Below are positions 7,468 to 13,924 of a stretch of DNA of 13,924 nt, in pieces. The stretch is from an uncultured Clostridia bacterium. GTDB taxonomy: Bacteria; Bacillota; Clostridia; Christensenellales; Borkfalkiaceae. How positions within the stretch are numbered: position 1 is the first letter of the stretch; every line of letters begins with the position of its first letter. Position numbers and translations under genes: made by a program. The stretch is from NCBI GenBank assembly GCA_947177495.1, contig CAMWUS010000012.1, forward strand, positions 1 through 13,924. The letters are read 5' to 3'. The notes under the pieces were generated by a model. The model made no database searches and had not been told where the DNA came from. It was given only the letters and a program-made list of their open reading frames with translations.

Positions 7468-8004
7468 TTATTCTTGCGCGGGTTCCTCTTCTTCCTCGAT
7501 CGGCTCGTATTCGATGAGCAAATTGCCCTGCGAAACCAGCTTGTAGGTCTTGCCCTCTTCGAAGGGCGGGAAATCCTTTTCGCCGTCTACGAAAATTTGG
7601 CGGTGCATGACCTCGTCGCGCTTGATATTTTTTACGGCGAACACGGCGACGTTCACGTCGATTCCGTCGTGCGTCGTCCAATCGTCTACGTATTCGAACG
7701 GAAGCGTCGCGGTCTCTTTCAGCCCGACCGAAATATAGCGCATCGCCTTATAATAAGCGTTACAGCGTTTAAAGCTGATGCCCATGTACGGGAACAAAAA
7801 GATGAGGTACAGCCCCACAATCACGCAGGTAACGGCAATCACCCAAGTTGTGTTGGGATCTTTATAGGGCAACAAAATGTAGTAAGTCACAAGCCCCACA
7901 AGCGCCAAAAACACGGCAATCGTTACGCCTAAAAAGCCCCAAAGAAGCTTTTTTCGCTGTATTCTAACGTTCCAAAAATCGCTGTCGTCGTAAAGTTTTA
8001 TCAT
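7468..8004 (-). CDS. Small membrane protein of unknown function, two transmembrane helices
   Basis: I do not recognise a family for this 178-residue protein. A short charged N-terminus (residues 1-19, with RKK) is followed by two hydrophobic helices at about 20-44 and 52-74 joined by a short loop. A soluble domain of about 100 residues follows, rich in alternating beta-like stretches (for example VNVAVFAVKNIKR and KTYKLVSQGNLLIEYEP), and the protein ends in a strongly acidic tail (EEEEEP). By the positive-inside rule both termini are probably cytoplasmic. The helical hairpin with a small beta-rich C-terminal domain is reminiscent of many small Clostridia membrane proteins, but no catalytic motif is visible. 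An AAAGGAT ribosome binding site precedes the ATG. It lies in line between degV and pepF. The open frame and ribosome site make it a credible gene; its function is unknown. Confidence 0.8.
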   Translation of the reverse strand: MIKLYDDSDFWNVRIQRKKLLWGFLGVTIAVFLALVGLVTYYILLPYKDPNTTWVIAVTCVIVGLYLIFLFPYMGISFKRCNAYYKAMRYISVGLKETATLPFEYVDDWTTHDGIDVNVAVFAVKNIKRDEVMHRQIFVDGEKDFPPFEEGKTYKLVSQGNLLIEYEPIEEEEEPAQE

Positions 8005-8034
8005 AGTATCCTTTTGAATGCGCTACGCGCTTGT

Positions 8035-8874
8035 TTATTCCGCAATGAACAGCACGCCGAGCGTGTTTCTGCCGCAATGCCCCGTAATGACCGAGCCCGC
8101 AACCGTTTCCAAAACGGTATCGAACGAAAAACATTCCTCCACCTTTTGGCGGGCAAAATCCACAAGTTCTTTATCCGCACTGCTGTGCGTGATGAAGCAA
8201 CGCGTCTTGTCGTATGTAGGGTATTTTTCGGCAAGGTCGCTAATATAAGCGGAAATGCACTTCTGCATACTGCCGCGGTATTTCGTCTCCGCGACAAGCT
8301 GACCGTCCTGCATTTCGATGAGCGGATGAATTTTAAGAATGTTCGCGCCGTACATTGCCATACGCGAGCAACGCCCGCCCTTATACAGGTAATCGAGCCT
8401 GTCCGGCACGAAGGATGTGTTGATTTTGGGAATGAGTTTTTCCGCTTCTTTTACGATTTCCTCCGCGGGCATGCCGTTCTCTACAAAGTCGCAAATCTTC
8501 ATAATGAGCAAGCCCTGCCCCGAAGAGAGTGCGTGAGAGTCGATGACGAACACTTTGCCGGGGAACTGTTCCGCCGCCTTTTTCGCATAGGAATGCGACG
8601 CCGACGACTTGGAAGAAATATTTACGTGAATGACCGTTTTGCCCTCGTTTACGAATTTGGCGAAAAATTCCTCGTAGTCCACCGTGCTCGGCGCCGCCGT
8701 TTTGGGGAGCTGCTTGGTTTTTTCCACAAACGCAAAGATGTCTTGCGGCGTAATGTTCACACCGTCCAAATAACTTTCCGTGCCCAAAATAACGGAAAGC
8801 GGCATAATTTCTATCCCTCTTTCGCGAATACTTTCGCCGAGGTCGCACGTGCTGTCCGACGTAACCTGAATCAT
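8035..8874 (-). CDS. DegV family fatty-acid-binding protein (FakB-like)
   Basis: DegV proteins bind a fatty acid in a deep pocket. In Bacillota they present it to the kinase FakA for phosphorylation and entry into phospholipid synthesis. The 279-residue length and the two-domain layout fit. Visible landmarks are TSDSTCDL (5-12), the TAAPSTVDYEEFF region (59-71), the IDSHALSSGQGLLIMKI strand-helix (111-127), YKGGRCSRMA (164-173) and the C-terminal TGHCGRNTLGVLF, whose His266 corresponds to the conserved lipid-carboxylate ligand. The usual SSGLSGTY loop reads SSKSSASHSY (87-96), an unusual variant that could alter chain selectivity. A GGGAGGT site lies before the ATG at 8874. No fakA is in the window. 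The family is certain, the lipid is not known. Confidence 0.93.
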   Translation of the reverse strand: MIQVTSDSTCDLGESIRERGIEIMPLSVILGTESYLDGVNITPQDIFAFVEKTKQLPKTAAPSTVDYEEFFAKFVNEGKTVIHVNISSKSSASHSYAKKAAEQFPGKVFVIDSHALSSGQGLLIMKICDFVENGMPAEEIVKEAEKLIPKINTSFVPDRLDYLYKGGRCSRMAMYGANILKIHPLIEMQDGQLVAETKYRGSMQKCISAYISDLAEKYPTYDKTRCFITHSSADKELVDFARQKVEECFSFDTVLETVAGSVITGHCGRNTLGVLFIAE

Positions 8875-8890
8875 ATGAAACCTCCCAAAT

Positions 8891-9619
8891 TTATAATCCG
8901 AAAGCGCTTAGAATTTTTTCACGGAAATTCTCTAAGCCCGTAGAATACCATTTCCATTCGATTGCCCATTCGGGCACGACCGAGACGATGTCCGTCTTCT
9001 TCAAACACCCGACGTCGCGGGCGTCCGTGCTGTTGTCGCGGTGGTCGCCCAAAAAGAAAATTTCCCCTTTGCCCACCGTGACGGGAACTACGTTTCCCTC
9101 GCTATCATAATCGAGCGTGCCGTACAGCCCCCGCTCGTCCTTTTTCACTTCGTTGGGCGCACCGCCCAAAACACCGCCGAAATCCTTTTGCCAAACGGAC
9201 ATATAGGTGTAAATATACGGCTCGTTCAATGCGGAAAACTGCTCTTCGCCGCTCTTTTTCAGGTACACGACGCCGTCCTTACAATACACGCTGTCGCCCT
9301 CTACTGCAATCAGACGCTTGATGATGAAATATTCGTCTTCGCCGTTAGGGTGGTACTTATTGGGATAAGGAGTTACGTTGATAATCACCACGTCGCCGCG
9401 AACCGCCGTTTTGCGTGAATCGGTATAAAGGCAGTCGCCGCCCTCGAACGTTTTTTGCATGGAACTGCCGACGACGATAAACGGAGTGTACCGCCGATTG
9501 AGATAGGCGTTGACGGAAAGCAACACCAAAAGGCATGCGGCGAGCACGCAAAAGATATTCGCCGCAATCGTGCCGAGCGTGGGCTTTTTCTTGCCGTAAA
9601 GCGGGGCGGGGCGGTTCAA
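8891..9619 (-). CDS. Type I signal peptidase (S26A)
   Basis: This membrane-bound protease removes signal peptides from exported proteins. I place the start at a TTG (9619-9617) that overlaps the DUF951 stop as TTGA, because GGGGGAG lies five bases upstream; this gives 242 residues. An ATG at 9697 in the same frame would add 26 arginine-rich residues, lies inside the DUF951 gene and has no such site. One N-terminal transmembrane helix (about 16-38) is followed by VVGSSMQKTF with nucleophile Ser53, the general-base lysine in IIKRLIAVEGD (Lys101), and box E GDHRDNSTDARDVG (191-204). The active domain therefore lies outside the membrane. The proline usual in SMxPT is lysine here. The gene ends 16 bp before degV. 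Confidence 0.94.
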   Translation of the reverse strand: MNRPAPLYGKKKPTLGTIAANIFCVLAACLLVLLSVNAYLNRRYTPFIVVGSSMQKTFEGGDCLYTDSRKTAVRGDVVIINVTPYPNKYHPNGEDEYFIIKRLIAVEGDSVYCKDGVVYLKKSGEEQFSALNEPYIYTYMSVWQKDFGGVLGGAPNEVKKDERGLYGTLDYDSEGNVVPVTVGKGEIFFLGDHRDNSTDARDVGCLKKTDIVSVVPEWAIEWKWYSTGLENFREKILSAFGL

Positions 9620-9807
9620 CGCTGCTCCCCCGCGCGCTTGACGCGCTTTATGAGCTCGTCGGGCGACAGCATGACGGTGCGCCCGCAGGTCAAACATTTT
9701 ATTTTATAATCGGCACCCGTCCGCACGATTTCCCACTCCTTTCCGCCGCACGGATGCGGCTTTTTCGTCTCTAACTTTGTTCCGAGTTTGAATTCGCTTA
9801 AATCCAT
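9616..9807 (-). CDS. DUF951 family protein (YyzM-like)
   Basis: This 63-residue protein matches the small DUF951 family common in Bacillota. The characteristic pattern is KKPHPCGGKEWEIVRTG (16-31) followed by IKCLTCGRTVMLSPDEL (36-52). Cys20, Cys38 and Cys41 could bind a metal or form a redox site, but the function of the family is not established. Members are often encoded near DNA replication or signal-peptidase genes. The gene overlaps the last 10 bp of the hydrolase-like gene and its stop overlaps the signal peptidase start, so it is the middle of a coupled trio. Its own ribosome binding site is weak, which fits translation by coupling. Family call is confident. Confidence 0.9.
   Translation of the reverse strand: MDLSEFKLGTKLETKKPHPCGGKEWEIVRTGADYKIKCLTCGRTVMLSPDELIKRVKRAGEQR
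9625..9631 (-). promoter_or_regulatory. Ribosome binding site that fixes the signal peptidase TTG start
   Basis: GGGGGAG (9631 to 9625) inside the 3' end of the DUF951 gene lies five bases before the TTG at 9619. It is the main reason for choosing TTG over the upstream ATG and implies that the peptidase is translated by ribosomes finishing DUF951. Confidence 0.75.
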
Positions 9808-11480
9808 ATCACGTTATTGATGAGTACTTCCGTTTGGAACAGGAAGCGAACGGAAATGACGCCCTTAAAGTCGCTTAAATGTGCGCCCGTTTCCGACTTG
9901 AAATCGTCGGGCTCCAAAAGCACGTTTTTCCACTTTCCGCCGCCCTCGATACGCACTTCCGTGGTATAGCCCTGACTTTCGTTCTCGTCCGCGTCCAAAA
10001 AGAAAGTGACGAGCATGGAAGTATCTTCCTTGCTGTATGCGTCGAATTGAATTGCCGCTCCCTCGGGCGGTTCGTAACGCGGTTCTCCCACGCGGTAGGA
10101 AACGATGCCCGACGGCGCGGTGATCCCCAAAATGCCGCCGTAGCCGGGTTTGAGCGTCACTTCCGATTTGCCCTTCATAAAGCAATCGGCAACCGAACGA
10201 ACACGGCGGCGATAGCCCACAAAGCCGTTTCTGCCGTCCGTGCTTGTGTATACCACGCGGCTGGCGGGTACACTGTTCGCATATTGCTTGTCGAGCGTAA
10301 CTTCCAAAATTTTGGAGGTTACGGAAAAGCCGTTGGAATAATTCGCAAACGAGTAAACGAGCGCACGCTTACTGCCCGTAAACGCGCTGAGCGGAATAAT
10401 GCCCACGTTGTCGTCGCTCAAATCGTCGCTCTTGCCCAAAATGCGCGTCCAATCGCGCACCTTGGAATCGGTTATTTTTTCCGTAAAGAAAATACCGTAT
10501 TCGCGAATCTCGCCCTTGCTGTCGAATTCGCTACGTATGGTGAGGTTGCCCTTTTCGTCCTCTTCCATGCCGATCGTCACGGGACTGCTGATAAACACCG
10601 ACCTGCCCTTTAAATATTTATCCAAAAACAGGTTGATGTTCTCCTGCGAGTGCGAACCCACCAAACCGTTTCCGTGCGCCGAAAAGAGAATGGATTTTTC
10701 CACCTTGGTATTGATAAGGCGGAACGTATCGTAAACGCGGTCGTAGTCGTATTTCGCGTCGTTGATGGCGGAAATGAGCAGTACGGGGCAATTGACGTAG
10801 GGTGCGTAGCTCTGCGAGTCCAACCCCGCGATAAAGCGGTGGCGTTCCTCGTTGAAAATTTGTTGCGTATCCGAAAATTTATCGATTCCGCGATAGGCGA
10901 GCCAACCCGCCGCACACACGGAAATCATGCAGGAAATGGGTGCGTAGGGCGCGATTTTAAAGAGAATTTCGCCGCCCGTTCTTAAACCCACTGCGCCCAC
11001 GTTGGTAACCTCTTTGCGGGTGGCGAGATAGCGCACGCCGTAGCGCGCAACGCCCGCCCATTCATACCAGCTCGTTTCTTTTGCCGTGGGGTTTGCGAAC
11101 ATAAGATGCTCGCCCGCGCGTTCATAGTTCGCGTAGTCTACGTTTTGCGGATATTGCGTACATTTTTCGGTGCCGTTCGCGCCGCAGTAGTCTACGCAGA
11201 GCACGCCGTAGCCGCGTTCGAGGAAGCGTTTGTAAAAATCCTCGTCGAACCCCAAGCCCGCTTCGAACAAAATCATGACCGCGGGAAACTCCTCCTTGCC
11301 GTCGGGAAAAGCGTAGCAGGCATAAATTTTTACTCTGCCTTCGCCCGTATCCCGTCCGTAAAAACAAATTTCGCGGTATACGAAACCGTCCTCTCGCCGC
11401 TCGGAGAGTATTTCCTCGTTTAAGGGTAATTCGCTGTCGAAATCCCGCCATAACGTTACAGGCGTTAAAATCGTAGGCAC
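9798..11480 (-). CDS. Alpha/beta-hydrolase-like protein lacking the serine nucleophile, with C-terminal beta-rich region
   Basis: Residues about 35-300 resemble the acetylxylan-esterase/dienelactone-hydrolase side of the alpha/beta-hydrolase fold: FPAVMILFEAGLG, then GYGVLCVDYCGANG with an oxyanion-like turn, and LLISAINDAKYDYDR before a HGNGLVGSH segment. The nucleophile elbow, normally GxSxGG, reads GLRTGG, so arginine (Arg167, codon 10982-10980) takes the serine position. The likely acid (Asp241) and histidines (269, 277) are still present. The protein may be catalytically inactive, use another residue, or bind rather than cut. Residues about 300-560 are beta-rich and end in FQTEVLINNVIWI, like carbohydrate-binding or accessory sandwich domains. 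No signal peptide is seen. The GTG at 11480 has GAGGTG four bases upstream and I prefer it; another GTG at 11492, overlapping the sbcC stop, would add four residues. It is coupled to sbcC and DUF951. The fold is fairly sure, the role unknown. Confidence 0.8.
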   Translation of the reverse strand: MPTILTPVTLWRDFDSELPLNEEILSERREDGFVYREICFYGRDTGEGRVKIYACYAFPDGKEEFPAVMILFEAGLGFDEDFYKRFLERGYGVLCVDYCGANGTEKCTQYPQNVDYANYERAGEHLMFANPTAKETSWYEWAGVARYGVRYLATRKEVTNVGAVGLRTGGEILFKIAPYAPISCMISVCAAGWLAYRGIDKFSDTQQIFNEERHRFIAGLDSQSYAPYVNCPVLLISAINDAKYDYDRVYDTFRLINTKVEKSILFSAHGNGLVGSHSQENINLFLDKYLKGRSVFISSPVTIGMEEDEKGNLTIRSEFDSKGEIREYGIFFTEKITDSKVRDWTRILGKSDDLSDDNVGIIPLSAFTGSKRALVYSFANYSNGFSVTSKILEVTLDKQYANSVPASRVVYTSTDGRNGFVGYRRRVRSVADCFMKGKSEVTLKPGYGGILGITAPSGIVSYRVGEPRYEPPEGAAIQFDAYSKEDTSMLVTFFLDADENESQGYTTEVRIEGGGKWKNVLLEPDDFKSETGAHLSDFKGVISVRFLFQTEVLINNVIWI

Positions 11481-11484
11481 TTCA

Positions 11485-11490
11485 CACCTC
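11485..11490 (-). promoter_or_regulatory. Ribosome binding site of the hydrolase-like gene
   Basis: GAGGTG (11490 to 11485) overlaps the TGA stop of sbcC (11491-11489) and lies four bases before the GTG at 11480. It favours that start over the GTG at 11492, which has no good site upstream, and suggests coupling to sbcC. Confidence 0.6.
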
Positions 11491-13924
11491 ACTCCATAGT
11501 AATTTTAGAACCGTGCCGCTCCGTCGCTTTTGTCACGAGCAGTTTTCTGTCGATTCTATGCCGTAATTCCTCGACGTGGGAAATAATCCCGATCGAGAAA
11601 TGTTCGCCCTTTAATTTTTCCAGACTGTCCATAACGGTGTCTACCAGCTTGCCGTCCAACGTTCCGAAGCCCTCGTCGAGGAAAAAGAACTCGATGGGAC
11701 GAAGAGAACGGGCGCAGATTTCTCCGCTGAGCGCGAGCGCAAGCGCCAACGACACGAGGAAAGTTTCTCCCCCCGAAAGCGTGTACACGCCGCGCGTTTC
11801 GCCGCCGTTGAAATTATCCCCAACAACGAACCCGTCTTGGTAACGCAAAAAGTATCTTCCGTCCGTCAGGGATAAAAGCCGCCCGCTTGCATTTCCCGCA
11901 ACCGTCTGCAAATATTCCTCGGCGACGTATTCCATAAATTTGTTGCCGTCTATCAGCTTTTTCAGGCGTTCGTAAAGCTCCGCCTCTTTGCGCTTTTGGG
12001 CAAGGTCTTTGGCAAGCTCTTTTTTTACGAGAATGTCGTGCTCTGCACGCGTTATCTCTTGCGTTTTCACCGCGACCGCCCGCGCGATCTCCTTCACCGC
12101 GCGTTCCGCTTCGGAAAGCTTTTCCCGCGCCGCACGCACGTTTTCGTCCGTCGCTTCCGAGAAATCTTCTTTGCTGAGTTCTCTCAATCTCGCCCGCGCC
12201 GCGGCATACTCCTCGCGGTAAGCTTCCACTTTGCGCCGCGCGCTCTCCGCATCGCCGTATTTGAGCGTTAGCTCTTCCGCTTCCGCGCCGCTCTTGAAGT
12301 CGCCTTCTAAAAGTGCTTCCGCAAGCCGTTTCCCTACTTCCGCAAGCCGCTCCTTCGCCGCGTTTGCCCGCTCCGTCATGAGTGCCGCACCCGTTCGCGC
12401 TTCCTCTAACGCACGCGCAACGCGCGCCGAACGCTCCGCAAAAGCTTTCTTTTCTTCCTCTGCGGTGCGAAGTCCCGCTTTCAGCTTCTCCGTGCCCTCG
12501 TCCTTAGGGATGGAAGCGACGAGCTTTTCATATTCCGCCCGCAAACGCGTTCTGTCCGTTTGCAGAGTTTGCAGTTTTTCGAGGTGTACGCGGTACCCCC
12601 CGCGCGCCTGTTCGAGCGCGACCCGCTTTTCCTGCGCCGCTTTTCTGCGCGTTTCCAACGCTCGGAATTCCTCTTCGACGTGGGTAAAATCTACCTTTTC
12701 GCCCTCGGCAAGTCCGCTATACTTTTCGATGAGCGGTTTGCTGTCGGGTGCGATTGCGGGGTACTTTTCCGTCAAACGGGTAAGCTCTTCCGCAAATATC
12801 GCGTACTCGCCGCGAAGCAAACGCTCTTTGGCGTAGGTCGCCGCGTAGTCGTTAAAATCTCCGTTCCCGCAAGCGTCGAGCTCCTTTTGCAGCTCTTCAC
12901 ATTCGCGGTCGTAATCGAAATCGCGGTAGATAGCCGCTTCTTCGGCGTATTCCCGCTCGGTGCTCGTAATTTTTTGTTGAAGCTCCGCCGCTTGCTTTCT
13001 GTCGCGTTCGGCAAGCTCCGCTTGCTTGACGCGCTCCGTAAGATCGCGAATGCGCGCTTCTATCTCTTCCGCCTTGCCCTCGCCGAGGAGCTTTGCCCCC
13101 TCTTCTGCGCGGGCAAGCGTCGTGTTTGCTTCTTTTTCTGCACGCTCGGCACTTAATAGCTTTGCTTTGGTGTCCCGCTCCTCGCGCGCCGCCTTGGCGG
13201 CGGTAGCCGCTTTTTCCAAACGGGAAAGCTCCGCATTCAGCGCTGCCATGCGTTCCCGCCGCGCTTCCAGCTTCTCCATTTCCCGCGCCGCTTCTGCGGC
13301 GGCTTTGCGCTTTTCGTAGAGCGCGGACAACTTTTTCTCCGCTTCCCGCGCTTTCTCCTGCGCCTCTTCCGCCTGTTTTTCCTGCCCCGCAAGCGCTTTC
13401 AATTCCCGCTTGGCTTGGGCAATCGCTTCTTCCGTGACGGAGAGGTAAGGTTCCATGCGCGCTTCCAACACGCTCGCCTCGTTTTTTGCGGCGGTGTATT
13501 TCGCACCCGTACGCTTTACGAGTCCCTCGCCGTACCGCTCCAAATCGAACAGCCGTGCGATAAGTTTCAGCCTGTCCGAACGAGCGGCTTTTACGAACTG
13601 TGCAAATTCACCCTGCGGAAGCGCGATACACTTTTCAAAGTCCCGCTGTTCGAGCCCGATGATTTTGCTCAAAAACGCGTTTGCATCGCGCGAGCCCTCC
13701 GCTTGCGCCAAAAGGCTTTCGCCCTCGCGCTCGTAGACGCGCACGCTCTGTTGCGAATTTTTGCGCTTTAATTCCCGCTCCACGCGGTACTGCCGCCGCT
13801 TGCCGCCGTACACGATTTCGAATTCGAAATTGACGTATGCTTTGTCCAAGCGGTAATTGATAAGGCTTGCGATCACGGCGTCCTTGGCGTCCAACCGCGA
13901 CACCTTGCCGTAAAGCGCGAACAC
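11489..13924 (-). CDS. sbcC: SbcC-type DNA double-strand-break repair ATPase, N-terminus beyond window
   Basis: SbcC pairs with the nuclease SbcD to process DNA ends and hairpins and is the bacterial Rad50. The 811 codons run off the right edge. The first codon in the window (GTG) is an internal valine in VFALYGKVSR, the segment just after Walker A, so perhaps 35-50 residues are missing. Visible parts are the Q-loop region LPQGEFAQFVKA (102-113), a long Ala/Glu/Lys-rich coiled coil (about 140-340 and 410-650), the ABC signature LSGGETF (716-722), Walker B FFFLDEGFGTLD (746-757) and the switch histidine in IISHVEELRHR. The coiled coil is shorter than in E. coli (1048 residues in all). Only four cysteines occur (99, 342, 352, 737) and none form CxxC, so the zinc hook is not recognisable. 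sbcD is probably just outside the window. Confidence 0.93.
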   Translation of the reverse strand: MFALYGKVSRLDAKDAVIASLINYRLDKAYVNFEFEIVYGGKRRQYRVERELKRKNSQQSVRVYEREGESLLAQAEGSRDANAFLSKIIGLEQRDFEKCIALPQGEFAQFVKAARSDRLKLIARLFDLERYGEGLVKRTGAKYTAAKNEASVLEARMEPYLSVTEEAIAQAKRELKALAGQEKQAEEAQEKAREAEKKLSALYEKRKAAAEAAREMEKLEARRERMAALNAELSRLEKAATAAKAAREERDTKAKLLSAERAEKEANTTLARAEEGAKLLGEGKAEEIEARIRDLTERVKQAELAERDRKQAAELQQKITSTEREYAEEAAIYRDFDYDRECEELQKELDACGNGDFNDYAATYAKERLLRGEYAIFAEELTRLTEKYPAIAPDSKPLIEKYSGLAEGEKVDFTHVEEEFRALETRRKAAQEKRVALEQARGGYRVHLEKLQTLQTDRTRLRAEYEKLVASIPKDEGTEKLKAGLRTAEEEKKAFAERSARVARALEEARTGAALMTERANAAKERLAEVGKRLAEALLEGDFKSGAEAEELTLKYGDAESARRKVEAYREEYAAARARLRELSKEDFSEATDENVRAAREKLSEAERAVKEIARAVAVKTQEITRAEHDILVKKELAKDLAQKRKEAELYERLKKLIDGNKFMEYVAEEYLQTVAGNASGRLLSLTDGRYFLRYQDGFVVGDNFNGGETRGVYTLSGGETFLVSLALALALSGEICARSLRPIEFFFLDEGFGTLDGKLVDTVMDSLEKLKGEHFSIGIISHVEELRHRIDRKLLVTKATERHGSKITME

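Noticed and set aside
8020..8030. Inverted repeat GCGC-TAC-GCGC between degV and the small membrane protein gene
   Set aside because: The stem is only 4 bp and no U-rich tract follows on the minus strand, so it is not a credible terminator.
9620..9697. Upstream ATG start for the signal peptidase
   Set aside because: It lies inside DUF951 and gives an unlikely basic extension without a ribosome site; the TTG at 9619 is better.
12231..12836. Plus-strand open frame of 201 codons rich in Ser and Ala
   Set aside because: It is the shadow of the Ala/Glu/Arg-rich coiled coil of sbcC.
1..13924. CRISPR, tRNA, rRNA, insertion sequence, riboswitch or origin
   Set aside because: No repeat array, cloverleaf, transposase, conserved leader or origin-like repeat cluster was seen on reading both strands.

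Overview
The window is a dense, single-strand stretch of bacterial chromosome. All eleven genes that can be supported lie on the minus strand, so they read from the right edge to the left edge. Overlaps or gaps of at most 38 bp separate them, and no tRNA, rRNA, CRISPR array, insertion sequence or phage gene is visible. Base composition is roughly balanced, at about half G+C by eye. Three things point to Bacillota, most likely an uncultured gut-type Clostridia lineage: clear GGAGG-type ribosome binding sites, a DUF951 gene, and the gene order sua5 - ywlE-type phosphatase - rpiB also found in Bacillus (ywlC...ywlE-ywlF). A Christensenellales-like lineage is only a guess.

Right part (about 8890-13924): the C-terminal 811 codons of an SbcC-type DNA repair ATPase run off the right edge. 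Next come a large alpha/beta-hydrolase-like protein that lacks the usual serine nucleophile, a 63-residue DUF951 protein and a type I signal peptidase. These four genes overlap end to end, which suggests translational coupling. The signal peptidase most likely starts at a TTG that overlaps the DUF951 stop codon.

Middle part (about 4197-8874): a DegV-family fatty-acid-binding protein, a small two-helix membrane protein of unknown function, an M3-family oligoendopeptidase F and the replicative helicase DnaB.

Left part (1-4200): threonylcarbamoyl-AMP synthase (Sua5/YwlC, for tRNA t6A), a YwlE-type protein-arginine phosphatase and ribose-5-phosphate isomerase B form a tight housekeeping cluster. 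It is followed by a large duplicated DUF1538 membrane protein and, one base after its stop, a PII-like regulator with two repeats that runs off the left edge. This DUF1538/PII-like pair is the most interesting module: it looks like a membrane transporter encoded with its own cytosolic sensor. Its substrate and ligand cannot be read from the sequence.

Most genes are ordinary housekeeping functions. The points worth a second look are the PII-like/DUF1538 pair, a possible internal translation start between the two PII-like repeats, the hydrolase with arginine at its nucleophile position, and an SbcC without a CxxC zinc hook.
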